In this document: positions 11,363 through 23,158 of the stretch, piece after piece
Layout of the letters: the number at the start of each line of letters is the position of its first letter
Position numbering within the stretch: position 1 is the stretch's first letter
Assembly (NCBI GenBank): GCA_020024755.1
Contig: JAHHTH010000003.1
Span: 186,001-250,000, forward strand
Source of the DNA: Mycoplasmataceae bacterium
GTDB taxonomy: Bacteria > Bacillota_I > Bacilli_A > Mycoplasmatales > Mycoplasmoidaceae
DNA: 64,000 bases
Direction of reading: 5' to 3'
Made by a program: the position numbers and the translations under genes
Notes under the pieces: model-generated
The model's database searches: none
What the model was told of the DNA's origin: nothing
What the model saw: the letters and a program-made list of their open reading frames with translations, nothing else

Positions 11363-11494
11363 TACTCCCTCCTGTTCACCAACAACAATTAAAAAATTGA
11401 TCCAGATTAAGCTGTTTACAATTTTCTAATTAGTGTAATTTAAAAAACCAAAAACTGATTTAAATTTTAAAATTTTTCACTCATTCAAAAAACT

Positions 11495-11512
11495 CACTAA
11501 TGACTATTAGTG
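11495..11512 (+). repeat. palindromic core site, second right-hand copy
   Basis: CACTAAT and ATTAGTG arms surround the 4-bp core GACT. This shares TTAATGACTATTA-like sequence with the two 20-bp sites and lies 5 bp before the right one. Confidence 0.6.
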
Positions 11513-11517
11513 TTGGT

Positions 11518-11537
11518 TTCCAACTTAATGACTATTA
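11518..11537 (+). repeat. right inverted core site flanking the recombinase
   Basis: TTCCAACTTAATGACTATTA is the inverse of 10191-10210. It lies about 90 bp upstream of the giant surface-protein gene, so inversion between the sites would change what faces that gene. Confidence 0.75.
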
Positions 11538-11628
11538 GTGTGGTTTTACGAATAAGAATTGTATTTTCCACATTTTATAGGCATTGACTAGTGATGTGCA
11601 TATACACTAAACAAGAAAGTGAGTGCTT

Positions 11629-14600
11629 ATGAATAGAAGACTAAAACAAAAGTTATCGATCATTCTTGCCTGTATAGGAATTACATCTATTGTGTCGACA
11701 ATCACTACTTGTGTATATAGTCATTATTTGAGTGAAACTAATACAAAAACAAATACTAAAGTATTTGCTCAAAAACAAGCGAGCAGTACTTCGAGTTCTG
11801 ATGAAAAAAGTTATAAGATAACTTCATCAAATTCAGTCAAGTTAGATTTAGATAGTGGTGAAACAAAATTTAAAATAAAAGCGTCTAGAGGAGGTAATGC
11901 AGCTTATTCTCCAAGAGGATCTCTTTTATTTGGTGAAGTAAAAGAAAAAGATAGCAAAAAATATGAAAGTACAGTCTTATATCTTGATTTAGATGGTAAG
12001 TTAAAATGATATTTTAAAACTAATTGATTAGGTAAATCATATCATGTGGATAATGGTTCATCATCAAATTCATATTTTGTTGTATTATATAAGTCTTGAA
12101 CCGATAAAGGTTATGTAATATGTTCATTTAGAGAAGGAAGTGGAATTCTACTAGGTGGCATTAATATGTCAAGTATTTGTACAGATTATGAAAATAAAAC
12201 TATGTCTAAAATTAATGACAGATGCTTCATGGTTATGCCTAGATATGAACAAGCTGAAGTTAGCACAATATTCTCTTCATCTTATTTATTCATGTTTGGG
12301 GATAGAGGATATTATAGTACTTATGTACCTTTAGGTGGACATTATACTGGAAACAATACTGTCTTTGCTCCTTTATTAAGTGTTGCAACAATACATGACT
12401 CAGTTAATAATAAGAATTATTTAGTATTGTTTGGTGCTGTGAAAAACTATTTTAATAAACCAGAAGAACCAGCGTACAATGATGCAGTTCTTTACATTTA
12501 TGAATATGTTGACAATACATGAACATGAAAACATGAAATGGTAGAAGAAAATTGTATTAATAGAGGTATAACACAAGCAAATCTAGATACAGGAATTTAT
12601 TGTAGTACACAACAAATGATGATATCAATGAAAGATAACAAAATTAGAACTGCTGCTATATATGCAAGTTGCTATGACTGAATAATTACTTCAGAATGAG
12701 ATACTACTGATTTTAGTAAATCAACTCATACAAAAATTGATATTCAACATGGTGGTTATCCTAGTGATGATGAAATCGATTTAGACTTTTCAAAATACTT
12801 TAATGTAAATGGCAGCAGAGGTTACGATATGCCTTCATATTATGGAACTAAAGATGAAAAGTTATATGGTGGTATTACCCATAAAACATCATCTTGAGAT
12901 TTGAATGCTAGCACCAGTGATTTAATGAATCCAAAGAAATGAAGTGTACCAGGGAGTGACAATGCAGTATTTAGGTCAACACCTAATCTAGATATTGGAA
13001 TTAATGGACATTCAGATAAGACTATTATTGGTTCTCCAAATGAAGATGGAAATTATAGAATATTTGATACTAGTGGAAATGTATGATTTTTCAATAGACA
13101 AGCTAACAATGGAGAATCAGGATTTGATTATAGTACTAGACTAAAAAACGATGCTATAGAAGTACCAGGAGTTTCATTGGATAAATCAAATAATATTTTA
13201 GATCCAGAAGAACTAAAAAGGAAAGTAAATGCTGACCTAATAAAACAAAATTTATTGGACTATAGAGAAGACTTTGATTATAGCTTTAAGGACCCAAAAA
13301 TTAAAACTACAAATGACGATATTTATGCTGGAAAAGTAAGAACTGATTTAACCATTACAAACTCTTATGAAAAAGGTATATGAAAACGAAGTTTTGATAT
13401 TAATGATGTTGTCCTAAGTGGATGATACAAATGAGTAACAAAACAAGTAAATACAAATATTGATATTGCAGGTTCTACATTAGCAACAAAAGTAATTGGT
13501 GATGTAGATAAAGATGAAATTAGAAAATATGTATTTGATAATATCAATAAATTTTATAGTGATACACCAATTGATTTAAATGAAACTGATATTAATGTAG
13601 ATATAAAACTAGCTAATGCTGAAACGTCAAGTGAACAAGGTAAATTAGTTGCTGATATTTCATTACAAAAATATGTCAATGAAAAATCACTATTAACTAA
13701 ATCTTCACTAACAAAACAATTTGTATTACGAGGTTTTAAAAATGTAAGTGAAACTAAGTGAACAAATAATTCAACTGACATTGATATTAGTAGTACTGAA
13801 TTTGCATCAAGTCCACTTAATGGAATGTCTGCTTGATGAGTTAATGAATGAGCTCTTAAAAATTTAATTCAAAGCAAGTTAGATTATTTCTTTACAGGTT
13901 ATCCTTCAGGATCATCTAGTGGTGCTAGCAACATAGTTGTTTCTAATGTTGTTAATAGTGGTGTAGATGGAACTGTTTCATTTAATCTGTCATTAAGAAA
14001 TGCAAATAATAAATATGGTAAATTTACAGATTCTACATTACCAACAAAGAGATTTACTGTTAGAGGTTTAGTGCGGAGCCAAAAGACTGAAATTACAAAG
14101 ATTGCTGATGGTGGCGTGAAAGGATATTTACCTTCAAGTATAAATGGTGATAATGTATCAAAACTTATTAATGTAAATCAACAAATAACTCCAATATTAA
14201 TTAAAGGGAAAAGATATGGTTGTGCTAGCAAAGAATGATTAATAAATCTTTTAAGAAATTATGGAGAATCTAATCTAGTAGATAGTACAGGAGCAAGTAT
14301 AAATTTGGATACAGTTTTAGGTGATGATTTAGGATCAACTAAATTCTATCCAAAGTCATTTAGTCCTACTGTAACAATATATAAAAAGATTGGTGATAAA
14401 AATCTATTTGGATATAGTTTTAATAAGAAGGATGATGATTTAGGAACTATTAATTTTAAAGTTACTGTTAATGATGTTTTGTTTGATGAACATGGATTAA
14501 TTAAAGAACCTTCTACTACTAAGGAATTTACTGTATCTGGATTAGTTAAAGGACCAACTTCATGAACTACGAATAGCACAACAATTAATATTAATAATGC

Positions 14601-17600
14601 AGAATGAAAAGATAGTCCAATTAAAGGAATGAGTGCCTATTGAGTTAATGAATTAAGTTTAAGAAATTTTGTACTAGATAGATACAAATATTTCTTTAAA
14701 AATCTTTCAAAAGATTTCACCTCTTCAAATTGAGTCATAAGCGATATTCGTAGAAACTGTTTAGAAGGATCTGTATCATTCAAATTGAGTTTAAAGAAAA
14801 TGTATGATGAATGTAATAAAATTGATTCAACAATTGGATCTAAAACATTTATTATTACAGGGTTAAGTAAAACTACTCAAACATTACTTAGTGAAAAGAA
14901 ATCTATTCCTGCTAGTTTAAAGAATAAAAAAGCATCAGAAGTTAAACAAAGTGAATTAAAGAATTACTTAACTACAAATATGCAAGCAACACAAGTATTA
15001 AGAGAAAATGTTTTAATGGGTGCAGATAATAAAGAAGAACTAGAAAATAGTTATAAAAACATTCCTAATTCATCATGTTATGAAAAAGATTCTAATGTAT
15101 CAAAAGACTTTTGAAACTTTGTTGACGGAGGTGCTACATCTAAAGGCAAAAAAGAACCATTTAATAATTCATATTTAATTAAGAAAGCAATATATAAACA
15201 CATTGGTAATGATACTGATTTTAATTATGAAATAATAAAATCAAACGACTTTGAAGGAACATTAAGAGTAAGAGCAAGAACTAATATAGGAGCGTTCAAT
15301 AGCAATGGAGAATTTGTAAAGAATTATGTAACTCCAGAAATTGTTATTAGAGGCTTTAAAACTATATCAACATCAATAAAAAAGAATGTATTTAATTATG
15401 ATGAAATATTTGATTCAAAAGCTAAAGATAAAACAGTATTATCTTCTACATTAAATGAATCATATATTAAGAATGCAATAGTAAGTAAACAAAATAATAT
15501 ATTTAATAATTTAAAGGAACCACTTAATGCTAGTGATATATCACTAAGCAATATTGAATTAGTAAAAACTATTGAAGCTGTAGCAAACGGTAGATTAAAA
15601 TTTACTATTACTTTACCAGCATCTAAATCAACAATAACTACACCAATTGAAATCACCGTAAATGGATTTGATAAATACACTACATCATTAATAAATAATG
15701 ATGGTGTTTATGATTTAGGCAATATGAATTTATCATCAGGTCAAATAGATCAAGAAACATTTAGAAATGAAATCAAAGTACACAGTAAAAATATAATCAA
15801 GAATTTACCTAAAGATTATAACTTTGATAGCAATGTAAATATAGTGCCGTCTTCATTCAAAAATACAGTAATTGGAGAAGTAAGTGCTACAGTAAGATTT
15901 AATAATGTTTATACACCTTCAAAATACATAGAAAAAACAATTAAATTTACAGGATATAAAACTGACGGATTAAACACAATAATAAACAATAGAATTAATA
16001 TAGATTTACCAGAAGTTTTAGCATCAAAAGCAAATGAAAATAAATCACAAATAATCAACTCAATTATAGCTAATGATTTAGTAGATAAAATAGTTGCAGG
16101 AAAGATATTAAGCAATGAAGATATTGACCTATCATTTACTGATGCAAATGATGTTACTGGTGAAGCGAAAGCAAACATAACAATTAATAATAAAAAAGCA
16201 TGAGAATCAGGTAACCCATTAACATCAAAAACATTTAATAATATTACCTTAATAGGATTTAAGAAATTAGAAGCAACTTCATATGCAAATGATAGAGTAG
16301 TAAATGCTTCTAGTGTGTTTAGTCATACAGTAGCTGATAATGATGTAACATATGACACAATTAAAGATTATATTACGAGAAATAAATCATCATTTTTTGT
16401 AGCATTACCAAGTGGTGTAACGAAGGATAATATTTTGCTAAAGAATGTTGATTATCATACTAGTTCTGGACAAATAGAATTTAAGATAGAATTAAATAAG
16501 TTTTTAGATAGAACTACAGGTAAAATGATTAATCCATCTGATCATAAAATATTATCATCAAATACAACTTTTAGAATAACTGGTTTTAAAACAGATGGTT
16601 TAACAACAAAAATGAATCCAGCTAAGACTTCTTTTGCACTAGATGGAGTAAGTGATTTATTAGCAAGTGATTTTAATAAAAACAAGAATACTATTATTAG
16701 TGCTTTATTGCCTCAAATAAAAGCTAATGTACAATACTTAAATAAAGAAATATCTTCTTCTACATTAACTAATGGCGATATTGATTTAAGATTAGCTGAA
16801 AGAGATATAAATAATGAATCCGGAACAATAAGAGTAATAATAACAATTAAAAACAATAAAGCATGAGTTTCAGGAAGAGGTGTGGCTGAATTTAATTTTA
16901 ATAACACTGCATATAATTTAACAGGATTTAGAACAAGAGGATTAACTACTCAAATGAATCCTAGTAAAACATCGTTTGCTTTATCTGGAGTTAATAATTT
17001 AGTTGCTAGTGATTTCGATAGAAATAAATCGTTAATAATTGATAAATTATTACCATTGCTAAATGAAAATATTACTAGCCTAAATGATACTATATCACCA
17101 ACAAGTTTAACCAACAGAGATGTAGATATAAATTTATCTGAAATGAATATCAATAATGAACAAGGATTGGTGCGAGTACATATTGCAATTAAAAACAATA
17201 AAGCTTGAGTAAATGGTATACCATTATCATCATTTAATTTTAATAATGCTACATACACTTTAACTGGATTTAAAACAGATGGATTAAACACAATGATTAA
17301 TCCAAGTAAAACAAGGTTTAATCTAGATGGAATAAATGATATATTACCAAGTGAATTTATTGAAAATAAAACAAGAATTATAAATGCTTTATTACCACAA
17401 ATAAAAAGCAATATACAAGGACTAGCAAATTGTGCTGCTGCAAGTACATTAACAAATGATGATATTAATCTACATTTGGTAGATAGAGAAGTTAATAATA
17501 CAATAGGTGCATTAAGAGTACAAATTATTATTAAAAACAATAAAGCATGAATTGATGGAAGAGCAGTGTATACTTATAATTTCAATGATGCAATATATGT

Positions 17601-19713
17601 ATTAAATGGATTTAAAAAACAACCAATGACTGATTTAAAAATCAGTAAGATAAATGCTGCTTCTTTTGCACATCTAAATGCATCGCAATTTAAATCAGAA
17701 AATGCCCAAGTATTAATACAAAATAACTTAAATAGTTTATTCACTGGATTACCAGAACCAAGACCTAATGTAATCATCACAAAACCACTAGTAATTAATA
17801 AAACAAATGGAACTGCTACTGTTAAATTTAATTTAAGTTCTTATTATAATGCTTTTGGTAGATTTAAGAATGAATTATCAAGAGAGTACACTTTGAAAAT
17901 AGAAGGGTTTAATTGTTCATCTACATCATTGGTTTCTAATGAAATTATTGTACCACTTGAAGCAAATAATTTATATAGTACAGATAGTTCAATAAATGCC
18001 CAATGAATTAAATCAAAATTACGACAAGATATGTTTAAGAATTTAAGACCAGGTTTTAATATTAATGAACATGTAAATATCTCAGATGTAAAAAACAGTT
18101 GATCAGATGAAACTGTTCCATTTGGAAAAGTTAAATTTAAAATAACAATTAACCATGCAATTACTGATGATGGAACAGATTCAAAAACATTTAAAAATGT
18201 TTATATGTCAGGATTTAAAACTAGTGATGCAACAACATCTCAATTAGTCAATGAATTTACTGATTCATCATTATCTGAAAAAATTGCTATGGACATTAAA
18301 AATAATTTTGCTATAAACAAAAGTACATTAGTAGATAGAATCTTAGCAGCAAATAGAAATACTCCATTATTCAAGAATTTAATACCTGGAGTTAACTTAT
18401 TAAAAGATGATATAAATTTATCATCAGCTACTTCTTGTAACCATCTAGATGGTTCACTTGTAGTACATGGAAGTATTTCTAAAAATAAAGCATGATCTAA
18501 TGGATTGAAAAGAGACTTTGAATTCACAATTAAAATAAAAGGATTCAAGCAATTCAAAAAGACTACATTTAAATCTAATGAAGTATTAGATAATACGCTA
18601 TCTGAAGTTCCTGCAGAAACTTGAAATAGTGAGACTGCTAAATCTTATGTATTAGCACATAAGGAAAGATTCTTCTTAAATGCTCCAGACTTGTCTGATG
18701 CAGAAATCAATGTAAGACTAATACCATCTAGTGTAAAGTGCTCACAAGTAAATATTGAAGTGAGTTTAGCTAGACACTATGATAAAGATGGATTTGAACA
18801 AACTGGCGAATGTAAACAAGAGTTTATAATCAAAGGCTTTAAATATGTAAATGTTGAAAAAACATTAGTGAAGAGCACAGCAACAAAAACATTATCTTCT
18901 TATGCATTTAATGATTTTTGAAAGAACTCATCAAAGTTTGTTGCAGATATTATTTCTCCAACTAACATTCAAAAGAATCAAGAAGAACTTAAACTATGAT
19001 TATCAAATCCTAGAAATGCAAGAAAAATATTTTCTAATTATGCAATAGATACAGCTGAAACAAGTATAGGAAATGTTTCGCTAGCATTCAAAACTAAAAC
19101 AAGTTTATCAGTTTACATTGAATTGTTAAATGCAAGTCTTGGTAACGGACTATTTGGTAAGTCTATATTTACAACCTCTATTAATGGATTAAAGGCAACT
19201 CCTAGTATATATCTAGGTAAAACATCAGGACTATCTCAAGCAGTCTTTGATAAACTTATTGATGCATTTGGATCTAATGAAGAAGAATTCAAAAATGAAT
19301 TGGCCACAGGAATATATTGAGGAATTGAAAGACAAATACAATCAGCAGATTTTCCAGAAATCCTGAGAGAACATTTTGCATCAAACAAAACTAGAAAGGA
19401 TACTATAGATAAAATTGCTAATTCGATAGTAACATCAGGTAAACCTATTACTAGGGCAGAATTAGATCAAAACTTAATAAAAACTTTTTTTCCTAGCATT
19501 GAAATGCCATCATACCAATGAATTGGCACTACCAAGCTACCTGAAGATATTAATTTAGGTACTTCTCAATTCAATAATTGAGTTTTGATAGCATTGATTG
19601 CAGGAGCATCTCTTTCACTAATAGTCTTAATTAGTCTATTAGCTGTTTATTTTAAAAAGAATAACAGATACAAAGAACAAGAAAGCGCGAACTTCGTAGC
19701 TGACTATAATTAG
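11629..19713 (+). CDS. giant repeat-domain surface protein (2,694 aa)
   Basis: One frame with UGA as Trp runs 8 kb without TAA or TAG in the parts I read. An N-terminal hydrophobic anchor (about residues 9-32) is followed by roughly 500 residues that look like a beta-rich or propeller domain (patterns such as LYLDLDGKLKW). After that come at least 16 units of about 90-115 residues. Each unit ends in a strand like TLTGFKTDGLNT and often contains IKNNKAW. Near the C-terminus is a membrane helix (WVLIALIAGASLSLIVLISL) with a short basic tail. The units resemble mycoplasmal lipoprotein-associated (Lipoprotein_17-type) domains, but I could not search. Start ATG 11629 follows AAAGTGAG. Confidence 0.8.
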
Positions 19714-20055
19714 CTAAAAACTCAAAAGACGTTATTTTATTTTTCATTTTCTCACCAGTCTAAACACATACATCTAACTCACAATTTGGCTTAATTAATA
19801 ACTCATACAATAACTATTATTCAACACAAAAACATAACACACTAAGCATATGATTGATCTAATTCGTAAGTTAACCCTAAAAGGAGGTGGTAACAAGCAA
19901 CAAGTAAAAAAGTATAACATTAACTCCTCATCAGAAAATATAAACACCAAAAAACAACATAACAATAAAACAACATATAAGGCCAGTATCCCCAATACTG
20001 GCTTTCTTATTGTCAATTTGTCATGATGTTTTTATTTATTGATGAAAATGAATTA
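19714..20055. other. intergenic region with terminator and stray ribosome site
   Basis: There is no gene here. AAAAGGAGGTGG at about 19879 is a perfect ribosome-site sequence with no usable reading frame after it (GTG, then a stop after six codons). It may be a leftover of a deleted gene. Confidence 0.4.
19982..20006 (+). terminator. terminator of the giant surface gene
   Basis: GCCAGTAT pairs with ATACTGGC around CCCCA, followed by TTTCTT. It lies about 270 bp after the stop codon. Confidence 0.65.
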
Positions 20056-20691
20056 CTAGATGGATATGCTTAAACAATCATAGTAAACTCTACCAACTAA
20101 CTTTTCATTTTCAATTTTGCATCATCTTACCTCAGCTAAAAGATGTTTGTCATCTTGAAGTGCATAGTTAATACTTGTTAGATGATTCATAGTTAAGTAT
20201 TGAGAAATTGAAGGTTCAACTACTGCTAAGATATTCTTGTTAATAAGGTCTTTATTGAATTTAATATCTGTAACTTGTTCACTTCCTCAATTAGTACAAT
20301 ATCTTAAAACATCTATATTGCTGATGTTATAGAGATCTTTTTGAATCAGATTCTCATGTGTAGCAGATTCAAAAAGATTTTCTGCTTTAACTGGATCATT
20401 GCTGACAATCACATTTTCTTTTGAATGAGATGCTTTAATTCCAGCATACACTGTGGTTGCAGTTAAAGATAAAAGTAAAAGAGTAGCAATAGGATAAACT
20501 ATTTGTCTTGGTTTTATTTTATGCTTTAACTTACATTTCTTTTCAATGATGCGTTCTTTGAAAGTTAGAGGATAGTTATATTCATCATCTAGTTCTTCTT
20601 TTTCTTCTTCTGTAATAGTAAAATCAATATTTTTATCAAAACTATCTACATTGTGTTCTACTTTATTGAATGAATTTTTCTGCTTTGACAT
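20056..20691 (-). CDS. single-pass membrane protein, unknown
   Basis: The 211-residue product has an acidic, soluble N-terminal part (about 1-68), a basic segment (KLKHKIKPR), one membrane helix (IVYPIATLLLLSLTATTVY, about residues 68-88) and an external C-terminal domain of about 120 residues. It overlaps the end of the upstream gene by 29 bp, so the two are a coupled operon. I do not recognise the family. The operon is driven by a leader shared with recU, which hints at a role under the same control. Confidence 0.7.
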
Positions 20692-21730
20692 TTTCTACAT
20701 TTAATCCTTTCATATCTATTTCGCTGTTATTTTTGATACCTACTTTACTTTTTACTGAGTTAGCTTCATTGTACGTGGTTCTGTAAGTACGTTCAAAAGT
20801 GATGAAACGTTTTATTCCACCAATCAGTAAAGTAGCAGATAATTTAATTGTGAATGTACAATCACGATCAATAAAGATTCCACCTTTGTCTGCAATAGAA
20901 GCTGTTAGCGCTCTTCTTTTTTCATCATAGGATACTCATTCCTTGATGGCAAATCTATAACGATAATCAAATGCATTAAATTGCTCTAATTGAAGTTCTG
21001 GAGTTAAATTAAGAACTTTCTTTTCTGGATTTTCATCGAATGAGTACTCTAATTGCATTTTCGCATTTTCAGCTGCCATTCTATTAAAACTTGGGTTAGA
21101 AACCTTTAAAGTGAAGAGATACTTAAATAATGAATGACTAGGGTCATAATTATTCAAGAAACAATAAATATAGTCATTTTCTTCTTGTGAGAGAGGGTTG
21201 AAGTTATTTAGACATAATTCATATTCTTTCTTCTTATCTCCTGTGATTTTGAAGTTATTTTGTACATCTCTATAAGTTTTGTGGACCTCTGTGCGGAGTT
21301 GTTCAGCAAATTGGTCCTTTTGAATGTTGTCATTGAATTTGACATTATAATCAGCCATAGCGACTTGATTTAGTGTGATAAATAGCACAAGATCCATCAC
21401 TTGGCTCTTTGCAAATGGGGTTCTATAGTAACTTGTATTGGCTAGTGGAATGTTTATGTAACAAGAGAATTTATATTCCATTCAGCCATTGTTTACCTTT
21501 TTTTCATAGTTTTTATAAAAAGCTACATTTGCAATTTCTGCATAGTTACATCAAAAAGTAGCCATTAATGAGCTATTTGGTAGCCTTCCATTAATGTCAA
21601 ATGTAACTGATGCATTGATTCTGAAGCAGAAATTACTTTCATAAGCATCAAAGCTTCAGTGTTTACTAGCTAACATCTTATTTTGCCCAAATGGGTCTGA
21701 TGTTGCTTGTATGGGATTTACATAATACAT
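20663..21730 (-). CDS. unknown 355-residue protein with shared recU-type leader
   Basis: The product has no signal peptide or membrane helix and is rich in aromatic residues and Asn. No known motif stands out. The start ATG at 21730 follows AGGAGG and the 47-bp promoter/leader also found before recU and before the coiled-coil gene at 39339. It is the first gene of a two-gene operon with the membrane protein at 20056-20691. The frame needs UGA as Trp at four or more places, which argues for a real mollicute gene. Confidence 0.7.
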
Positions 21731-21738
21731 AATTTATT

Positions 21739-21787
21739 CCTCCTAATATATAGAAGTCCAATTTTTTTGAAAAAAAGGACAAAAAAA
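21739..21787 (-). promoter_or_regulatory. shared 47-bp promoter/leader, copy A
   Basis: On the minus strand it reads TTTTTGTCC, a T-run, CAAAAAAATTGGAC, then TTCTATATATTAGGAGG. GTCC/T-run and A-run/GGAC form a hairpin or operator palindrome. A TATATAT -10 sits directly before the AGGAGG, so the mRNA would begin at the ribosome site. Copies B and C are nearly identical. Confidence 0.7.
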
Positions 21788-21917
21788 TGAAAAAAAGTTG
21801 AAAAAAATGCATTTTTTTGCGATTTTGACCCATTTTTTGCGGTTTTTGCATTGCATTTTTAATTTTTTCTAATATACTTCAAATACTTGATTTACAATTT
21901 AAATAGGGAGGTTCAAT

Positions 21918-22490
21918 ATGATCAGAATAGCAGTAATTGCTTGTAATGAAACAGAAGATCTTGAGTTAATTGGGCCTGTTGACCTATGAAGACGTGCAGG
22001 ATTTAGAGTAGACACAATTAGTCTTGAAAAGAAAAATACCATTGTTTTAAACTCTGGTGTTAAAGTTAGTTGTGACAACATTATTGAAAAAACTAATCTT
22101 GAACAATATAATGCTATATATTTGCCAGGTGGTAGTGGACATGAAAAATATTTCATTGAAAACTGACCTCCAAGAAACAACGATGGAGTTGTTAAACTAC
22201 AAAAAGCACTAAATAAATTCCATTCAATGGGTAAATATATCATTGCAATGTGTGCTGCACCTTGTGTTTTAGGTGCTTTAGGATTCCTAGATGGTATAAA
22301 AGCAACTTGTTACCCAGGATATGAGGAAACTTTTAAGAAATCTTATGTAGATGAACCTGTTGTAGTAGATAAACACATTATTACAGGAAGAAGTCCAGCA
22401 GCTATATTTGACCTTTCATTTACAGTAATAAAGATTTTAGAAGACGAAAAATTAGTAGATAAAATCAAAAAACAAATCATCACTTACTAA
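21918..22490 (+). CDS. DJ-1/PfpI family protein
   Basis: The 190-residue product has the Rossmann-like fold pattern of the DJ-1/PfpI superfamily. The nucleophile elbow AMCAAPCVLG carries the conserved Cys, YLPGGSGHEKYF supplies the GG turn, and an early Glu (LELIGPVDL) is in place. Members act as deglycase-like, chaperone or redox-protective proteins, and the precise role is debated. The start ATG follows AGGGAGGT and the gene is monocistronic with its own terminator. Confidence 0.85.
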
Positions 22491-22508
22491 TTACCCAATA
22501 TGATGAAT

Positions 22509-22533
22509 AAAAATGGCTCTAAGCCATTTTTTT
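22509..22533 (+). terminator. terminator after the DJ-1/PfpI gene
   Basis: AAAAATGGC pairs with GCCATTTTT around TCTAA, followed by a T-run. Confidence 0.8.
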
Positions 22534-22566
22534 CACGAAATCTTTAAATAATATATATTATTTAGT

Positions 22567-22650
22567 CCTCCTAACATATAAAAAATTTTCATTATTTTGA
22601 AAATTTTTGTCCATTTTTCCAAAAATTTTGGACTTCTATATATTAGGAGG
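22567..22650 (+). promoter_or_regulatory. shared promoter/leader, copy B (recU)
   Basis: The right half (22604-22650) is the 47-bp element: TTTTTGTCC, T-run, CCAAAAATTTTGGAC, then TTCTATATATTAGGAGG. The left half holds a degenerate mirror image (CCTCCTAACATAT), so the whole is a near-palindrome of 84 bp. Only the right half faces a gene. Confidence 0.7.
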
Positions 22651-22654
22651 TAAT

Positions 22655-23158
22655 ATGATTAATTCAAATAATGGTATGTTTCTCGAAACTTTAATTAATA
22701 TTTCAGGAAACTACTATATCAGTAAAGAGATTTTAGGAATTTATAAAAGAGAAGTACCCATTAAAATTATCAGTAAGCATGAAAATAACTACATAAAGGG
22801 TAAGATAATGTATAAGTCTACCACAGACTATTATGGCGTCTACAGGTCCCATATGTTCGATTTTGAGGCTAAACAGACTAATCATGATGATTTCTTAATG
22901 CAAAACCTAAAAGAGCACCAATATAACCATTTACAGAATATTCAAGTATTTGGTGTGCATGCTTTCTTATTGATCCACTTTGTAAAATGAAATACTTATT
23001 TTGCGATTGAACCAAGCCAGTTGGTTCAATTTCAACATAAGACGAAAATCCCTTATGAATGGATTAAACAGAATTGTAAGGAGATGCATGTAGTCTTTCC
23101 AGGAATTTTAGACTTTGAAGAATATTTAGATCAAGTTTATAAAGCAAGGGTTAATTAA
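22655..23158 (+). CDS. recU: RecU-type Holliday junction resolvase
   Basis: The 167-residue product cuts four-way DNA junctions during recombination and repair. The RecU nuclease core is visible: STTDYYGVYRSHMFDFEAKQT carries the D-x(n)-E-A-K catalytic residues, and the following LKEHQYNHLQ helix and FLLIHF strand match the family. It is nearer the size of mollicute RecU than the ~200-residue Bacillus protein. ATG 22655 follows AGGAGG in the shared leader; the in-frame ATG at 22607 lies inside the promoter and is rejected. The stop overlaps that of rarA on the other strand. Confidence 0.85.

Noticed and set aside
16950..17540. 196-codon minus-strand frame inside the giant surface gene
   Set aside because: It is a shadow of the repeats on the plus strand; there is no ribosome site and the composition is implausible.
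19879..19892. Strong ribosome site AAAAGGAGGTGG as start of a gene
   Set aside because: The only following frame stops after six codons.
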